The notes below the pieces were generated by a model. The model was given only the letters and a program-made list of their open reading frames with translations, was not told the DNA's origin and did not search any database. The translations under genes and the position numbers were made by a program. 15,370 nt of DNA from D37C17 sp964551815 (lineage in GTDB: Bacteria; Fidelibacterota; Marinisomatia; SCGC-AAA003-L08; D37C17): positions 1 to 15,370 of the forward strand of contig CAZKEL010000056.1 of NCBI GenBank assembly GCA_964551815.1. Direction: 5' to 3'. Shown one piece after another: positions 13,967 through 15,370 of this stretch. Position 1 is the first letter of the stretch. The number at the start of each line of letters is the position of its first letter.

Positions 13967-15370
13967 TTATTTTATAAGCATTAATTTACGTGTACTTATA
14001 TTGGCACCGGCGGACAGTTTCACAATATATATCCCCGTTGAATTATCCTCAGCATTCCATTGAACCTGATGATACCCTGCCTTAAACTCTACATCTGAAA
14101 CGATGGTGTCAACTATTCGACCCTGCATATCAAAAATCTGAACAGATACAGAGGATTTTTCTGCAATGCTAAATTGAATACTAGTGACAGGGTTAAAAGG
14201 ATTGGGATACACTTCATTCAATCCAAATTCTTCTGGTATCTCCTGAGCTTCATAAAGTGTATTTACCATAAAGATACCATTTGAAGACCAACCAGGAACA
14301 CCCCCGTCAAGAGGAATAAGTTTCCCAGAAGATTTCTTCAATATTTTAAAGGAGGGAATTTCTCTGTCAGCAAAATATCCGGCAGTAAGTTGGTCTCCAT
14401 AGCTGCCCATTACAGGTATGTCAACCATCTCTCCATACCACTGACGAATTCCTGCCAAAACCTCACCATTATAGGCTAAAATCCAGTCTCCAACTTCTAT
14501 GCCTCCTTCATCCAGGGTAATATTTTCAATGAAATAAAATGCCTGCAGGGGTGATTGATGCACTTTAAATCCAACATCATCAGGGAGTACTTCTTTTGGG
14601 GGAAGCTGGATACGTGCCATATTATCGCTAATAATGTAACTAAAAGAAACCTCCGAATCTGTGATGACCCAATATCCTGAGCCACCCTGAAATGTTGTGA
14701 GAGTTCCCACCCAGCCATCTTCAGTATTATAGGCAGCCTTCCCTTCAGAAAGGATTGCAATAAAGGACTCTTCCACTTCATCTGGAATAGCTGCACTTAA
14801 ATCTACCATTCCTGTATCCGGGTAAGATATGAGATTTGGCCCCTCATGAAGATCATAAACCCTTGTAGGATCATGGCTTAATCCTGCCCCAAACAAGGCG
14901 GCACCAGGTGAGTCTATGGATATCCAGTAACCCTTTTCAGAGGCGAATTCAGTGAGAGAACCAGACCACTCTCCATTTACATTAATAGCTGACTCACCCT
15001 CAGAAATAAGAGAATGAACAATATCACTAATTCCAAATGTGATTCCACCAGGACTTACATCGTCAGGGAGGACATAGAAACTTACAAGATTATGATAATT
15101 ATTCAGAGGAAGGTTATATCCAATCCCTCCCTTCATGGTATTTACCAGATATACCTGATTATTATAAAATTTATATTGGTCAGATAAAAAGGCGTCAATT
15201 ACCAGATTTTCTGATGCATCAAATATTTTAAATGATGGCAGCTCTCCCTCTGATAAATACCCTTCGGAATAGGAGAATCCATCATCACCCATGGCAGGGA
15301 TGTCCGTAGTTGCATCCTCTGTCCACAACCTGGCCCCTACACAGAGATCATCCTTAAAGACGGCTATCCA
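13967..15370 (-). CDS. T9SS-tailed surface protein, C-terminal part only (5' end beyond window), paralogue of the giant protein
   Basis: 467 residues are visible. The frame stays open to the right edge and begins there with WIAVFKDDLCVGA, which aligns with WIGVYNGDLCVGA inside the giant protein. The gene therefore continues upstream, and the TTG at 15328 is not a real start. The visible order matches the giant protein's C-terminus: a GDW/PAMGDDG module (cut by the edge), two NLxSF or NLISY ... GYW modules, a second QAFYF ... GDW module, then a T9SS tail from about base 14210 (YPNPFNPVTSIQFSI ... KLMLIK). No catalytic motif is visible. The missing N-terminus could carry cohesin-like repeats, another adhesive region or an enzyme. 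It is separated from the giant gene by 315 bases. Predicted location: cell surface through T9SS. Confidence 0.85.
   Translation of the reverse strand, partial: WIAVFKDDLCVGARLWTEDATTDIPAMGDDGFSYSEGYLSEGELPSFKIFDASENLVIDAFLSDQYKFYNNQVYLVNTMKGGIGYNLPLNNYHNLVSFYVLPDDVSPGGITFGISDIVHSLISEGESAINVNGEWSGSLTEFASEKGYWISIDSPGAALFGAGLSHDPTRVYDLHEGPNLISYPDTGMVDLSAAIPDEVEESFIAILSEGKAAYNTEDGWVGTLTTFQGGSGYWVITDSEVSFSYIISDNMARIQLPPKEVLPDDVGFKVHQSPLQAFYFIENITLDEGGIEVGDWILAYNGEVLAGIRQWYGEMVDIPVMGSYGDQLTAGYFADREIPSFKILKKSSGKLIPLDGGVPGWSSNGIFMVNTLYEAQEIPEEFGLNEVYPNPFNPVTSIQFSIAEKSSVSVQIFDMQGRIVDTIVSDVEFKAGYHQVQWNAEDNSTGIYIVKLSAGANISTRKLMLIK
13970..14210 (-). other. T9SS C-terminal sorting domain of the partial right-hand protein
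   Basis: It begins YPNPFNPVTSIQFSIAEKSS, followed by VSVQIFDMQGRIVDTI, GYHQVQWNAEDNSTGIYIVK and the end KLMLIK. It has the same layout and length as the tail of the giant protein, so both should use the same export machinery. Confidence 0.92.

Noticed and set aside
15326..15328. TTG at 15328 as the start of the right-hand gene
   Set aside because: The frame stays open to the window edge and the residues beyond it (WIAVFKDDLCVGA) align with the paralogous region of the giant protein, so the gene is cut by the edge.

Overview
The window looks like a piece of chromosome from a marine bacterium of the FCB superphylum, most likely Candidatus Marinimicrobia (SAR406) or a close relative. This is inferred from three recurring signatures, not from a marker gene. 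They are C-terminal type IX secretion (T9SS) sorting tails of the YPNPFNP type, Cys-rich modules of the GCTDSSACNYD / DCAGVCGGDA type, and C-terminal dockerins of the GDLNGDGGWNVLD type. All five genes lie on the minus strand, so transcription runs from the right edge to the left. All five encode large, acidic, apparently exported proteins. No RNA gene, insertion sequence, CRISPR array or phage gene is visible.

Layout, in the direction of transcription. (1) 13967-15370: the C-terminal 467 residues of a T9SS-tailed protein whose start lies beyond the right edge. (2) 13652-13966: a 315-base gap with no convincing gene, holding the leader of the next gene. (3) 7190-13651: a 2153-residue protein with a signal peptide, ten copies of a roughly 95-105 residue beta-rich repeat separated by Cys/Asp-rich linkers, and a C-terminal region plus T9SS tail shared with the protein at 13967-15370. 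A rho-independent terminator follows at 7138-7171. (4) 5485-7014, 2607-5480 and 1-2563: a tight set, probably an operon, of three secreted proteins. The first two are C10-family (streptopain-like) cysteine peptidases with intact catalytic motifs. The third is a large Asp-box/BNR protein. All three end in dockerin modules; the third is cut by the left edge inside its dockerin.

Main interpretation (inference): the ten repeats resemble short cohesin modules, with patterns such as NPxxVAGFQ, GFSxTGxxIPAG and a closing VIVSDADG-like strand. The neighbouring operon encodes proteins with the complementary dockerin. The locus may therefore encode a cellulosome-like assembly specialised for proteolysis: a T9SS-anchored surface scaffold carrying up to ten docking sites, loaded with dockerin-bearing C10 peptidases and a beta-propeller protein. 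The peptidase, dockerin and T9SS-tail assignments are strong. The cohesin assignment and the physical partnership are hypotheses.
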